DNA of 64,000 nucleotides from Bacillus benzoevorans (GTDB lineage Bacteria > Bacillota > Bacilli > Bacillales > Cytobacillaceae): contig NZ_JACHGK010000009.1 in assembly GCF_014207535.1 (NCBI RefSeq), forward strand, positions 62,001 to 126,000. Reading direction: 5' to 3'. Below, piece after piece: positions 42,713 to 50,663 of the stretch (position 1 is the first letter of the stretch; the number at the start of each line of letters is the position of its first letter). The notes under the pieces were generated by a model, which made no database searches, was not told where the DNA came from, and saw nothing but the letters and a program-made list of their open reading frames with translations. The translations under genes and the position numbers were made by a program.

Positions 42713-43303
42713 GTGAAAACGAGTTTTTCTGAGATGGATGAGATTTTTAAGCGCACAAAGGATGCTTTGGGCGAATTTATGGGGATGATTACACCGATTA
42801 TGGAGACTTCAACGGATGACCATGAGCGCCTTTACTGGCACCATATTTACGAAGAAGAGGAGCACCGCTCTGATCGATTGGCGATTCTGATGCCGAAGAT
42901 TCAATCGATTTTAAACACTGGCGGCGAAGTCCCCGATAATCAGCTTGAGTTCGTTCACCTGCTGCAGGATATCAGCCTTGAGAAGTTTGGCTTACATAAT
43001 TTTCTCGAACATTTAGATTTATCCCTTTTTCAATTTAAGGGCACGGAATTTGAAGCAAAGGTCCAGGAGCTGCGCGACTTTACTTTTACGGATTATCAGA
43101 TGATGAAAGAGATTTTGAACGCATTAAACGGGTCATTCCACGGCGCAGCACCACTACAAACTGCCATTCCAACGGACGAAAAGGACGGGCATGGTGCAGT
43201 TAAAATTGATGCCTATTCGGGTGGAGATGAGCCAGCACAGCAGCACGTCTCGACTTCCCGCCCCAAAAAAGGTCTGACGGTTGGAAGTTTGAAACACGGG
43301 TGA
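42713..43303 (+). CDS. IMEF-type encapsulin cargo protein
   Basis: 196 residues from GTG 42713, 7 bases after AAAGGGAGGG. The N-terminal 145 residues form a helical ferritin-like or hemerythrin-like bundle with HHIYEEEEHRSDR, acidic and His metal-ligand positions; a flexible linker leads to the C-terminal targeting peptide LTVGSLKHG, which docks on the encapsulin interior. IMEF proteins are ferroxidases that mineralise iron inside Firmicute encapsulins, established for Quasibacillus thermotolerans. The shell gene follows after an inserted MITE-like element. Confidence 0.9.
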   Translation: MKTSFSEMDEIFKRTKDALGEFMGMITPIMETSTDDHERLYWHHIYEEEEHRSDRLAILMPKIQSILNTGGEVPDNQLEFVHLLQDISLEKFGLHNFLEHLDLSLFQFKGTEFEAKVQELRDFTFTDYQMMKEILNALNGSFHGAAPLQTAIPTDEKDGHGAVKIDAYSGGDEPAQQHVSTSRPKKGLTVGSLKHG

Positions 43304-43307
43304 AACA

Positions 43308-43333
43308 CGGGGATGGTTCTTGCGTTTCCCTCA
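43308..43333. repeat. AACCGTCC-type dispersed element
   Basis: CGGGGATGGTTCTTGCGTTT plus CCCTC, related to 42594 and 62572, 5 bases after the IMEF stop. Confidence 0.5.
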
Positions 43334-43451
43334 ATAATGGATAGACACCCAAGGACGTTCAAGTCATCAAAAGATTCGGTTATTAATATAGAAAGAAGTG
43401 AGTAAACACAGGGTGTTTCTTCATTTTCCAAATTGGAATTATTTTTACATA

Positions 43452-43583
43452 GGCTCAGTTAAAGTTCAGTGTTGATAATAGCCTTATGTGTATGGCGTGA
43501 ACGACTTTTCCTTGGCACAAGGAACTTTAGTGAACCCATGCACATAAGGCGGTTTATGAATCAACAACAAGATTTAACAAAGC
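43452..43583. mobile_element. MITE-like element D3 between IMEF and encapsulin genes
   Basis: 132 bp with GGCTCAGTTAAA / TTTAACAAAGC ends, flanked on both sides by the 9-bp duplication TTTTACATA (43443-43451 and 43584-43592). Inside is a long inverted repeat (GCCTTATGTG..CACATAAGGC). Ends, including GTTGAT and ATCAAC just inside, match elements D1 and D2, but the core differs. Confidence 0.82.
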
Positions 43584-43612
43584 TTTTACATAAAAAAAGG
43601 AAGTGGTTATGA

Positions 43613-44461
43613 ATGGATAAGGTGATGCAGTTTCCTGAGGCTTCGTTGACGAGGGATGAGTGGCAGGAGCTTGAGAAGACGGTATTTGAGAGTACGAAGA
43701 AACAGCTGGTGGGCCGGCGGTTTATTGATATTTATGGACCTCTTGGCGAGGGAATTCAGTCAGTAACGAATGACATTTATGAGACAACAGAGCGCGGGGC
43801 GATTAATTTCCACGGCGAGGATTCGGAGCTGTCGGTGCCGACGCGGCGGGTGACGCTGACGATTCCGCTGCTTTATAAGGATTTTATTCTGTATTGGCGG
43901 GATATCCAGCAAGCCAAGCTGCTCGGAAGCCCGATTGATTTCTCGGCTTCGGCGAATGCGGCGCAGCAGTGTGCCCTGCTTGAGGATGACTTGATTTTCA
44001 ACGGTTCGAAGGAGTTCCATATTCCGGGTCTGATGAATGTGAAGGGCAAACTGACTCATATCCGCAGCGACTGGATGGAGTCCGGGAATGCCTTCAGCGA
44101 TGTGGTGGAGGCGCGGAATAAGCTGCTTCGGATGGGTCACACCGGTCCTTATGCCCTTGTGTTATCACCTGAACTATATGCGTTGGTGCATCGGGTTCAT
44201 CAGGGGACGCATGTGCTGGAAATTGAGCATATCCGTGAGTTAATGACGGCGGGTGTGTTCCAGTCGCCAATGATTAAGGGCGGAACCGGTGCTGTGGTTG
44301 ATGCCGGAAAGCAGAATCTGGATTTGGCGGTAGCGAGTGATTTCGACACAGTCTTCTTGGATCAGGATAATATGAATTATTTCTTCCGCGTCTACGAGGC
44401 GATTGTGCCGCGGATTAAGCGCCCGACGGCGATTTGTACGCTGGAAGATCATCATGAATAA
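43613..44461 (+). CDS. Encapsulin shell protein (family 1, IMEF type)
   Basis: 282 residues, HK97-fold capsid-like protein that self-assembles into an icosahedral compartment; the ATG follows AAAGGAAGTGG. Typical blocks are VGRRFIDIYGPLG, RVTLTIPLLYKDFILYWRDI, DFSASANAAQQCALLEDDLIFNG and GKQNLDLAVASDFDTVFL. Length and sequence fit the Firmicute T=4 encapsulin that stores iron with IMEF. The cargo gene lies 310 bases upstream. Confidence 0.93.
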   Translation: MDKVMQFPEASLTRDEWQELEKTVFESTKKQLVGRRFIDIYGPLGEGIQSVTNDIYETTERGAINFHGEDSELSVPTRRVTLTIPLLYKDFILYWRDIQQAKLLGSPIDFSASANAAQQCALLEDDLIFNGSKEFHIPGLMNVKGKLTHIRSDWMESGNAFSDVVEARNKLLRMGHTGPYALVLSPELYALVHRVHQGTHVLEIEHIRELMTAGVFQSPMIKGGTGAVVDAGKQNLDLAVASDFDTVFLDQDNMNYFFRVYEAIVPRIKRPTAICTLEDHHE

Positions 44462-44464
44462 GCA

Positions 44465-44500
44465 AGCAGGCTGACTCGGATCGTGCGTCAGCCTTTTTTT
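44465..44500 (+). terminator. Terminator of encapsulin gene
   Basis: GGCTGACtcggatcgtGCGTCAGCC stem with seven T, 6 bases past the stop. Confidence 0.8.
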
Positions 44501-44535
44501 ATGAGAGGCATGGCACTTAGTTTGATGTTGTCTGC

Positions 44536-44582
44536 AAAAAAAAGGACCGGGGCCGGCAGCACTAACCGCGGGAGGACCTTTT
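44536..44582 (-). terminator. Possible terminator of gene at 44604
   Basis: On the minus strand AAAAAGGTCC..GGTCCTTTTTTT brackets a GC-rich centre, 22 bases beyond the stop. Confidence 0.5.
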
Positions 44583-44603
44583 TATGAATGACGTCACTTT
44601 CTT

Positions 44604-45068
44604 TTAGGCAATGGAATAAACCCTGCCTTTTGGAAAAATAATGCTTGTGTCCACTGCTTTTGCGGCTGCTTCCTGGCCAATATCTTCAATGATTGCAGCT
44701 GCCTCCTCCACAAAAATCGGATTGCGGCTGCCTTCGTTGACTTGGTACAGGCGTTGTAAAAATTTAAGCTTCTCTTCTGTTTTGATTTTTTTGTAGCTTT
44801 GGTTGTTGAGTTCGCGGATTTTTTTGTGTTTTGCTTCGTGAAGCATGCCAAGTTCACTGATATTGATGATGAGGTTTTCTTGATCCTCCGTCATAAATCC
44901 AATGGAATAAATGGAGGATCCAATCAAGTCGATATTTGTGATAACGGCATTGTGATAAACCTCCCCAGTGCGAAGGCGAAGTGTTTCCACTTCTACTACA
45001 CCATTGATTCTTCTGTTGTTCATTAAGATTTTATGGATATCTTTCAGACCGTTAATTTGATAGGACAT
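44604..45068 (-). CDS. Unknown protein under a Fur-overlapped promoter
   Basis: 154 residues; ATG 45068 follows AAGGAGATGACAGC. Soluble, mixed alpha/beta by eye, with an N-terminal RRINGVVEVETLRLRTGEVYHNAVITN stretch that reads as beta strands and a charged C-terminal half (HEAKHKKIRELNNQSYKKIK). No Cys-rich, signal or membrane sequence, and no recognised family. Its promoter at 45203-45231 is overlapped by a Fur-type box, and it is convergent with the iron-storage encapsulin gene; a role in iron homeostasis is inferred from these two facts only. Confidence 0.75.
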   Translation of the reverse strand: MSYQINGLKDIHKILMNNRRINGVVEVETLRLRTGEVYHNAVITNIDLIGSSIYSIGFMTEDQENLIINISELGMLHEAKHKKIRELNNQSYKKIKTEEKLKFLQRLYQVNEGSRNPIFVEEAAAIIEDIGQEAAAKAVDTSIIFPKGRVYSIA

Positions 45069-45181
45069 GCTGTCATCTCCTTATTATTCACTTGGATTGA
45101 TAGTTGGATCAAGTTGGATATTGGACCGTACTTTGCTTGATTGGTTTCATTAGTTATGTTTGTTGATAAGTTAATGTGCGA

Positions 45182-45206
45182 TTGAGAATCATTTTCATTA
45201 TCATTG
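45182..45206. promoter_or_regulatory. Fur box
   Basis: TTGAGAATCATTTTCATTAT then CATTG; it contains the 7-1-7 dyad TGAGAAT-C-ATTTTCA (45183-45197), with 6 of 7 positions symmetric, and a second overlapping half. It covers the start-site side of the promoter at 45203-45231. Confidence 0.8.
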
Positions 45207-45231
45207 TAAAAGGAGAAGCAGCAATCGTCAA
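45203..45231 (-). promoter_or_regulatory. Sigma-A promoter of the Fur-controlled gene
   Basis: Minus strand TTGACG (45231-45226), exactly 17 bases, TACAAT (45208-45203). The -10 box abuts and overlaps the Fur box, as expected for iron-dependent repression. The leader would be about 125 bases. Confidence 0.75.
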
Positions 45232-45385
45232 TAGGAGAAATCATGGCTATTCTGTGACATGTGACTAAAACACTGTTCTATCGGGGCTTTGGCAATTTAA
45301 ACCGTTTTCATTTTTATGTAAGGATGTTGTTTCCAACGGACCATTCTTGGTGAGAATGGCGGAATTATGTTTCTTATATGTCTGA

Positions 45386-45431
45386 TGAAGGACATTGTTT
45401 GCGATTCTCTTCAAATTTTGTCCTTCATATG
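45386..45431. repeat. Inverted TGAAGGAC pair
   Basis: GATGAAGGACATTGTTT and TTTTGTCCTTCATATG face each other about 20 bases apart. A similar arrangement is at 57054-57118. Confidence 0.5.
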
Positions 45432-45663
45432 CAGCCTCAGTGTTTGGGCATTAGTAAGCACTACCTCCTTTCACTCCCAGCAAAATTCATATATAGAAAT
45501 TTCCTTGAATTTCCTGCGAAAAACCAAACCCAAACTGTAACATTTTTCCATATTAAAAAATATTCTCATGTTAGTTAACTTATTTATTGACGTTCTAAGT
45601 GATAGATGTTATTATTTAAGATTTAATTGTCACAAAATGTTCAATTATTTACGCAATTTCGAA

Positions 45664-45691
45664 TTGTAAGCGTTTTTATTTATGATAAAAT
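45664..45691 (+). promoter_or_regulatory. Possible hemerythrin promoter
   Basis: TTGTAA, 16 bases, TAAAAT; starts about 40 bases before the ribosome site. Confidence 0.4.
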
Positions 45692-45738
45692 GAAATTGTT
45701 CAAAGGAATTTTTACAAATTATGGGAGGTTTTTCGAAA

Positions 45739-46140
45739 ATGGCATTAATGACTTGGGAAGAAAAATATGTAACAAACGTATCTGCAGCAGATGAGCAACA
45801 CCAAGAGATTTTTAGATTGGTAAACGTTTTAGATGAATCACTTTCTGGGGACAGAGCAGTTATTGATCAAAACCTTGACGCATTAGTAGCATATGTTGTA
45901 GACCACTTTGCAACTGAAGAAAAATATTTTGTAGAAACTGAATATCCTCAATACGAAGCACACAAAAAAATGCATGACGATTTAGTTGCTGCTGTTAGCG
46001 ATATCGTTGGCAAATTCAAAGCTGGTGAAGCTGAAATCACTCCAGAAATCACTGCATACGTACGTGATTGGTTATATGGACATATTCCAAATACTGACAA
46101 GCAATATGGTCCATATTTAAATGATAAAGGGATTCAATAA
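45739..46140 (+). CDS. Bacteriohemerythrin
   Basis: 133 residues from ATG 45739, after GGGAGGTTTTTCGAAA. A single-domain four-helix protein with the di-iron ligand set in order: DEQHQEIF, HFATEEKYF, YEAHKKMHDDL and GHIPNTDKQ. Binds oxygen or possibly NO in the cytoplasm. Codon use is biased, suggesting good expression. Monocistronic with its own terminator. Confidence 0.93.
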   Translation: MALMTWEEKYVTNVSAADEQHQEIFRLVNVLDESLSGDRAVIDQNLDALVAYVVDHFATEEKYFVETEYPQYEAHKKMHDDLVAAVSDIVGKFKAGEAEITPEITAYVRDWLYGHIPNTDKQYGPYLNDKGIQ

Positions 46141-46174
46141 TATCCACGTACCCCAAATTAATTTTTCATAAAGC

Positions 46175-46214
46175 CCTCGAAAAAGGTGGAATTTAATCAA
46201 TTCCATCTTTTTCG
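46175..46214 (+). terminator. Terminator of hemerythrin gene
   Basis: AAAAAGGTGGAATT..AATTCCATCTTTTT stem, 35 bases past the stop. Confidence 0.8.
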
Positions 46215-46423
46215 CGCGCAGAAAAAACTAGCTTCACAGATTTCCTTCATTGGTAAAATAAAATAGGAAAATATCGTCAATTTTCGACACCAACTACCTA
46301 CTCATTTTTTATCGAATATCTATGACTATTGAGGTATTTTCTGGTTTTCAATCGAATTCTGATAGCAATCCATGTATAATATGATGGTGAGAAAAAAGAT
46401 TCAAGTTAGGGAGGATTTTTTTA

Positions 46424-46795
46424 ATGGGATGGACGATAGTCATATTGCTTCTTCTTGCTATTGCATTGTTAGTTGTGTCATTTGTTAAAAACAATCAGAA
46501 TGAGAAAACAATAGAACAACAAATAGACCAAATGACCTATACTTTTAAGGATGAAATACATCAGCTTCAACAACAACTTCGTAATGTCGAGATTGATGGT
46601 GAAATCACGGCCCTTGAAGCTGGAATTTCAGTCTCCAGCGCTGAACGCAGCCTTCTTCGTGAATTACTGAACTTGCAAAGACGCGGTTATTCCATTGAAA
46701 CGATCGCTTCTAAAAAGCAATTATCAAAGGAAGAAATTGAACGTCTGACTGCTCCATTTGTGAAAAAGAATGAAAGGGGCGAGGTGGTTTCATGA
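46424..46795 (+). CDS. Small membrane-anchored coiled-coil protein
   Basis: 123 residues: membrane segment at 3-19, heptad-like helix about 25-55 (TIEQQIDQMTYTFKDEIHQL), and a C-terminal helical domain resembling a small winged-helix (LLRELLNLQRRGYSIETIAS..LSKEEIERL). The ATG follows GGGAGGATTTTTTTA. TATAAT at 46377-46382 is a probable -10. Its stop overlaps the next gene's start by four bases. Function unknown. Confidence 0.75.
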   Translation: MGWTIVILLLLAIALLVVSFVKNNQNEKTIEQQIDQMTYTFKDEIHQLQQQLRNVEIDGEITALEAGISVSSAERSLLRELLNLQRRGYSIETIASKKQLSKEEIERLTAPFVKKNERGEVVS

Positions 46796-47313
46796 TAACA
46801 CCTGCTGTTTTAAGAAGTTTTGCAGGCGGACTCATTGTTGCCGCTGGAATCCTCGGGATTGTCTATCTTTCCGGTGGCTCAGGTGACGGTACGACTGTGA
46901 AAAAAATGTCCGAAGAAGATATGAAAACGGAATTAGCTGAAAAAGGTTATGTGATTCATACAGAAAAAGAGTGGCAGCAACAGGAAGATGTTGTGGCTTC
47001 AGCAAAGGCTGATGCTGAAAAGGCAGCTAAAGAAGCAGCTAATGCGAAAAAAGCAAATACGAAAGAAAAAACGGAACCAGCAGCACCTGCTGCGGAACAA
47101 AAAGTGGTTTACAAAACAGTTGTCAATGTATCTTCAGGGATGACGAGTATCGACGTCGGCAGAACGTTGGAAACGGCCAAGATTATTCCAAGTGCTCTCG
47201 AATTCTCGCAGGAAGTTGAAAGACGCGGTCTTTCCGGAAACTTGCGCCCTGGTATTTTTGAAATTGAAAGCGGTATGACAACCGATCAGATTATCGGTAT
47301 CATCTTTCATTAA
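46792..47313 (+). CDS. YceG/MltG-like short membrane protein
   Basis: 173 residues: membrane segment about 10-28, an Ala/Lys-rich helix (about 70-105), and a C-terminal small domain (about 112-173, VSSGMTSIDVGRTLE to MTTDQIIGIIFH) that resembles the LysM-like subdomain of the endolytic transglycosylase MltG. The catalytic part of MltG is absent, so it is probably not an enzyme. Translationally coupled to the preceding gene. Confidence 0.7.
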   Translation: MITPAVLRSFAGGLIVAAGILGIVYLSGGSGDGTTVKKMSEEDMKTELAEKGYVIHTEKEWQQQEDVVASAKADAEKAAKEAANAKKANTKEKTEPAAPAAEQKVVYKTVVNVSSGMTSIDVGRTLETAKIIPSALEFSQEVERRGLSGNLRPGIFEIESGMTTDQIIGIIFH

Positions 47314-47315
47314 TA

Positions 47316-47349
47316 AATGAGGCTCATGAATTTTCATGGGGCCTTTTTT
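47316..47349 (+). terminator. Terminator of YceG-like pair
   Basis: GGCTCATGAATTTTCATGGGGCC stem followed by TTTTTTG, directly after the stop. Confidence 0.75.
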
Positions 47350-47397
47350 GTTTTGGAAGAGTCCATGCTTGACTTGGTTGATTGTCATTATTCTAAT

Positions 47398-47515
47398 TTG
47401 TGCAATAACCAAGGGATCTGGTGCAATTATTCTATTTTTGGTGCAATTCTCTCCTGTTATGGTGCAATTATTGAAAATTTGCTGCGGTTACACTTTAGTT
47501 AGGTGCAATTCCGGT
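47398..47515 (+). repeat. GGTGCAATTATT array B1 (20-bp period)
   Basis: Six units begin near 47400, 47420, 47440, 47461, 47481 and 47502, an almost exact 20-bp period. Core GGTGCAATT with AT-rich fill; the first is GTGCAATAAC, the fifth is diverged (GCTGCGGTTA). Located between convergent genes. Confidence 0.78.
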
Positions 47516-47554
47516 CAGGTTAGAGCGATTTGTATTCTAACCGCATTTTTTCTA

Positions 47555-47587
47555 AAAAAAGGCCCCGTTCACAGGACCTTTTTTTCA
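47555..47587 (-). terminator. Terminator of FAH-family gene
   Basis: AAAAAAAGGCCC..GGACCTTTTTTT stem just beyond the stop at 47592. Confidence 0.65.
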
Positions 47588-47591
47588 AAAA

Positions 47592-48455
47592 TTAATCTAA
47601 AATATTCACTAAAGTGCCGACGTTTTCAATGTATACTTCGATTTCGTCTCCGGATTTGAGCCATTGGCGCTGGTCTTCCGGATAACCGAGGACGACGCCT
47701 TCTGGTGTGCCAGAGAAGATTAAGTCGCCTGGTTTCAATGTCACGTGCTGCGATAAGTAGCTGACAATGGTGGCGCAGTCGAAAATCATTTGCGATGTAT
47801 TTGCTGACTGCTTCACTTCTCCATTGACCTTCAAAGAAATATCAAGGTTCCCAGGATCGACTTCGTCTGCTGTTACGAGCGCCGGGCCGATTGGACCAAA
47901 GTGATCAGGCGTTTTTCCGAGCAGCCATTGCGGTGTGCGGAATTGCAGGTCACGCGCGGATAAGTCGTTACCCACTGTGTAGCCGAAAACATAATCAAGG
48001 GCCTCTTCCTTGGAAACATCCTTCGCCTCTTTCCCGATCACAATCACTAATTCTGCTTCATAGTCAAAGTTTGTCGCTGTTTTAGGAAGCGGGATGATTT
48101 GCTTATGCGCTGCTAAAGCATTGTTGAATTTGCTGAAAAGGACAGGATATTCAGGGATGTCCATGTTCGATTCAGCGGCGTGGTCGGCGTAGTTTAAACC
48201 GACGCAGATGATTTTTTCCGGATTCAGTACACATGGGGCAAAGGTTATCTCTCCTTCTGGGATGACAGCTGCGTCTTTTTGCGCTAACTGAGCCAGCTGG
48301 GAAAGTCCCTCTTCCCCGCGGGCAATAGAGTCCTCAATGGTCGTTGGAACATTAAGTGAATATGTATGGGCTGCTTTTTCCACATCGATAATGCCTGCTG
48401 CTGTTTGAATTCCTAAACGAATTCCCTCTTCAGTTTTAAAATTTACTAGTCTCAT
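47592..48455 (-). CDS. Fumarylacetoacetate hydrolase-family protein
   Basis: 287 residues from ATG 48455, near GAGGGTGTAAAGGA; the frame runs upstream but lacks a better start. FAH-fold C-terminal domain with ICVGLNYADHAAE, PVLFSKFNNAL, DYEAELVIVIGK (acidic metal ligands), GYTVGNDLSARDLQ and GDLIFSGTPEGV. Enzymes of this group cleave or decarboxylate acylpyruvates; the substrate cannot be assigned. It is distinct from the fumarylpyruvate hydrolase at 59643. Confidence 0.88.
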   Translation of the reverse strand: MRLVNFKTEEGIRLGIQTAAGIIDVEKAAHTYSLNVPTTIEDSIARGEEGLSQLAQLAQKDAAVIPEGEITFAPCVLNPEKIICVGLNYADHAAESNMDIPEYPVLFSKFNNALAAHKQIIPLPKTATNFDYEAELVIVIGKEAKDVSKEEALDYVFGYTVGNDLSARDLQFRTPQWLLGKTPDHFGPIGPALVTADEVDPGNLDISLKVNGEVKQSANTSQMIFDCATIVSYLSQHVTLKPGDLIFSGTPEGVVLGYPEDQRQWLKSGDEIEVYIENVGTLVNILD

Positions 48456-48587
48456 TCCTTTACACCCTCTTCTACTTAAATTCACAGTAAGCCTATTATA
48501 ATTATACACTGGAAAAGTTTTGCAACAAAGTGAGATGCATTGATCTGCGGGGCTTAGTTTGAATAGGGGTGCTGTTTTTGAAAAATG

Positions 48588-48632
48588 AAAGGGCGGTTCC
48601 CCGTGCTGATGCACCTAGAGAACCGCCCTTTT
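48588..48632 (-). terminator. Terminator of CDGSH gene
   Basis: AAAGGGCGGTTCcccg..gAGAACCGCCCTTT stem immediately beyond the stop at 48636. Confidence 0.8.
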
Positions 48633-48635
48633 TAC

Positions 48636-48821
48636 TTATGCTCTTACATCGCTGTCGAATTTCCCTTTGTGGGCACCATTACAGTACGGTTTATTGTCCG
48701 AAAGACCACAGCGGCAGAGGTAAGCCTCTTCTTTTGCTTCCATTTTGTTTCCTGCACCATCAAGTAAAGTCATGCCTTTTGCTAAAATTGGACCATCGTC
48801 TAAGAATTGCATTTCTGACAT
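48636..48821 (-). CDS. CDGSH-type iron-sulfur protein
   Basis: 61 residues from ATG 48821, after GAAAGGTGG; the GTG at 48833 overlaps that site. The motif CRCGLSDNKPYCNGAHKGKF provides the three Cys and one His that bind a redox-active, labile 2Fe-2S cluster. Cellular role in bacilli is unclear. Confidence 0.88.
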   Translation of the reverse strand: MSEMQFLDDGPILAKGMTLLDGAGNKMEAKEEAYLCRCGLSDNKPYCNGAHKGKFDSDVRA

Positions 48822-48978
48822 CTGTGTTTCCACCTTTCACTTTTTGGAATTCATTTTTGTAGATATTATGCTGCAAGCGTTAATATCACTTCACTACTAT
48901 TGCCAAAAAGCGCGGAAATGATTCACGGAACGGATCCTTGTGAGGGTGCCTTTCGCGGAGAAAACGGAGGCTGATTGA

Positions 48979-49080
48979 TGATATCGACCACTTCGCGTCA
49001 TATATCGGCCGCTTTTTTAAAAATATCGGTCAGTTCGGGTAATATATCGGCCACTTTTCCTATTATATCGGCCAGTTTCA
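48979..49080 (-). repeat. GGCCGATATA array A5 (reverse orientation)
   Basis: Five units in reverse complement (ATATCGACCAC, TATATCGGCCG, ATATCGGTCAG, TATATCGGCCAC, TATATCGGCCAG) at about 20-21 bp. Alternation of GTGG- and CTGG-type units is kept. Located between divergent genes. Confidence 0.75.
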
Positions 49081-49241
49081 TTTTTTAGCCGGCATTTCCA
49101 TTTTATATAGATAATATCGGGAAAAATCGGAAATAACCTTTTTATTTACTACGGGTTCATTACATTCTTCTTTTACATAATATTTTTTCCGTTTAAAATG
49201 AGTATAAGGATATCTGAACGAGGGAAAGGAAGGACTGCAAC

Positions 49242-49469
49242 TTGAAATTATATAATCGAGTAAGGGAGTTTCGCATCGGTCATGGCCTATCACAAAAGGA
49301 TTTGGCCCAAGCTATCGATGTCAACTTGCGTACCATCAGCCAAATTGAATCCGGGAGACATATTAATCCATCTCTAAATTTAGCCCTTAAAATGGCACGG
49401 TTATTCAATGTTCCTGTGGAAGAATTGTTCAGGCTTGATGATTATGCCGGGAAGGTGGACAAATATTAA
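49242..49469 (+). CDS. XRE-family helix-turn-helix regulator
   Basis: 75 residues from TTG 49242, 8 bases after AAAGGAAGG. A single HTH domain (LSQKDLAQAIDVNLRTISQIESG) with the short C-terminal end NVPVEELFRLDD of the small YgzD/YozG type. Target genes unknown; no partner nearby. Confidence 0.88.
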   Translation: MKLYNRVREFRIGHGLSQKDLAQAIDVNLRTISQIESGRHINPSLNLALKMARLFNVPVEELFRLDDYAGKVDKY

Positions 49470-49490
49470 ACAAGAGAAATTCCAAATAAA

Positions 49491-49530
49491 GAAAAAGTGA
49501 TGCAGGAGTTGAATGCCTGCATCACTTTTT
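49491..49530 (+). terminator. Terminator of XRE gene
   Basis: AAAAAGTGATGCAGG..CCTGCATCACTTTTTT, a near-perfect stem 20 bases past the stop. Confidence 0.85.
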
Positions 49531-49609
49531 TATGTGCATCGAATAGGAAGGCGGTCTTTCTCTTTTAGGAAATATTAGGTAAACAAGAGAGGCATCCCCC
49601 CTGCTTTCC

Positions 49610-49652
49610 AAAATTGGGAAATATCATGGAAACGAGAGAATCGTCCCCTTGT
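49610..49652. repeat. AATCGTCCCC dispersed element
   Basis: AAATTGGGAAATATC, then GAAACGAGAGAATCGTCCCC and TTGTTTA; same family as 10222 and 55175, ending at the galE stop. Confidence 0.5.
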
Positions 49653-50663
49653 TTACTCGTAGCCGTTTGGATTGTTCTTCTGCCAGCGCCAGGAGTCGCG
49701 GCACATTTCTTCTATGCCTTTTTCGGCGGTCCAGCCTAGTTCATTTTTCGCTTTTGCCGGGTCGGCATAGCAGCTGGCAACGTCTCCCGGTCTGCGTTCG
49801 CTGATCTGATAAGGAACTTTTTTACCTGAGGCTTTTTCAAATGCTGCGACCGTTTCGAGCACGCTGCAGCCGGTTCCTGTACCAAGGTTATAGGCATCAA
49901 TGCCGGTTGTGGAGACGATTTTTTCTAAAGCTTTCAGATGACCCTTGGCTAAATCGACGACATGAATGTAATCGCGCACCCCGGTGCCGTCCGGTGTAGG
50001 ATAGTCGCTGCCAAAGACGCTCAGTTCTTTCAGCTTGCCAACAGCAACTTGAGTGATATACGGCATAAGATTATTGGGAATTCCATTCGGATCCTCACCA
50101 ATCCGCCCGCTTTCATGAGCCCCGATGGGATTGAAATAACGCAGCAAGGAAATGCTCCACTCCGCATCCGAAACATATAGATCACGCAGCATCTCCTCAA
50201 TCATCAGCTTACTGCGTCCATACGGATTGGTAGCACCGAGAGGGAAATCCTCGGAAATCGGCATCTTTTCCGGCACTCCATAAACGGTTGCGGATGAACT
50301 GAAGACCAATTTTTTCACCCGAAACTTGTTCATAACCTCACAGAGGATAATGGTTCCGGTAAGATTATTATGGTAATAGTAAAGCGGCAGCCGTACCGAC
50401 TCCCCTACTGCCTTCAATCCGGCAAAATGAATCACGGCTTCAATGGAATTTTCGGCAAATATTTTTTCCAGCTCCTGCTTATCAAGAATATCTGCCTCAT
50501 AAAACTTCAGGGTTTTCCCTGTGATTTCCATGACACGTGATAATGATTCGTACTTACTATTTGATAGATTATCAGCTACAACCACATCATACCCGGCATT
50601 CAACAGCTCGACGCAGGTATGGCTTCCGATATAGCCTGCTCCCCCTGTAACTAATATGGACAT
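49653..50663 (-). CDS. galE: UDP-glucose 4-epimerase
   Basis: 336 residues, NAD-dependent extended SDR interconverting UDP-glucose and UDP-galactose. NAD motif GGAGYIGSHT at the N-terminus, SSSATVYG, and catalytic YGRSK. The ATG follows AAGGAGAGAATTAG. It stands alone, as often when it serves envelope polysaccharide synthesis rather than galactose use. Confidence 0.93.
   Translation of the reverse strand: MSILVTGGAGYIGSHTCVELLNAGYDVVVADNLSNSKYESLSRVMEITGKTLKFYEADILDKQELEKIFAENSIEAVIHFAGLKAVGESVRLPLYYYHNNLTGTIILCEVMNKFRVKKLVFSSSATVYGVPEKMPISEDFPLGATNPYGRSKLMIEEMLRDLYVSDAEWSISLLRYFNPIGAHESGRIGEDPNGIPNNLMPYITQVAVGKLKELSVFGSDYPTPDGTGVRDYIHVVDLAKGHLKALEKIVSTTGIDAYNLGTGTGCSVLETVAAFEKASGKKVPYQISERRPGDVASCYADPAKAKNELGWTAEKGIEEMCRDSWRWQKNNPNGYE

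Noticed and set aside
22621..49080. CRISPR array
   Set aside because: The periodic arrays have 20-21 bp spacing with almost no unique spacer, five units each, and no cas genes in the window.
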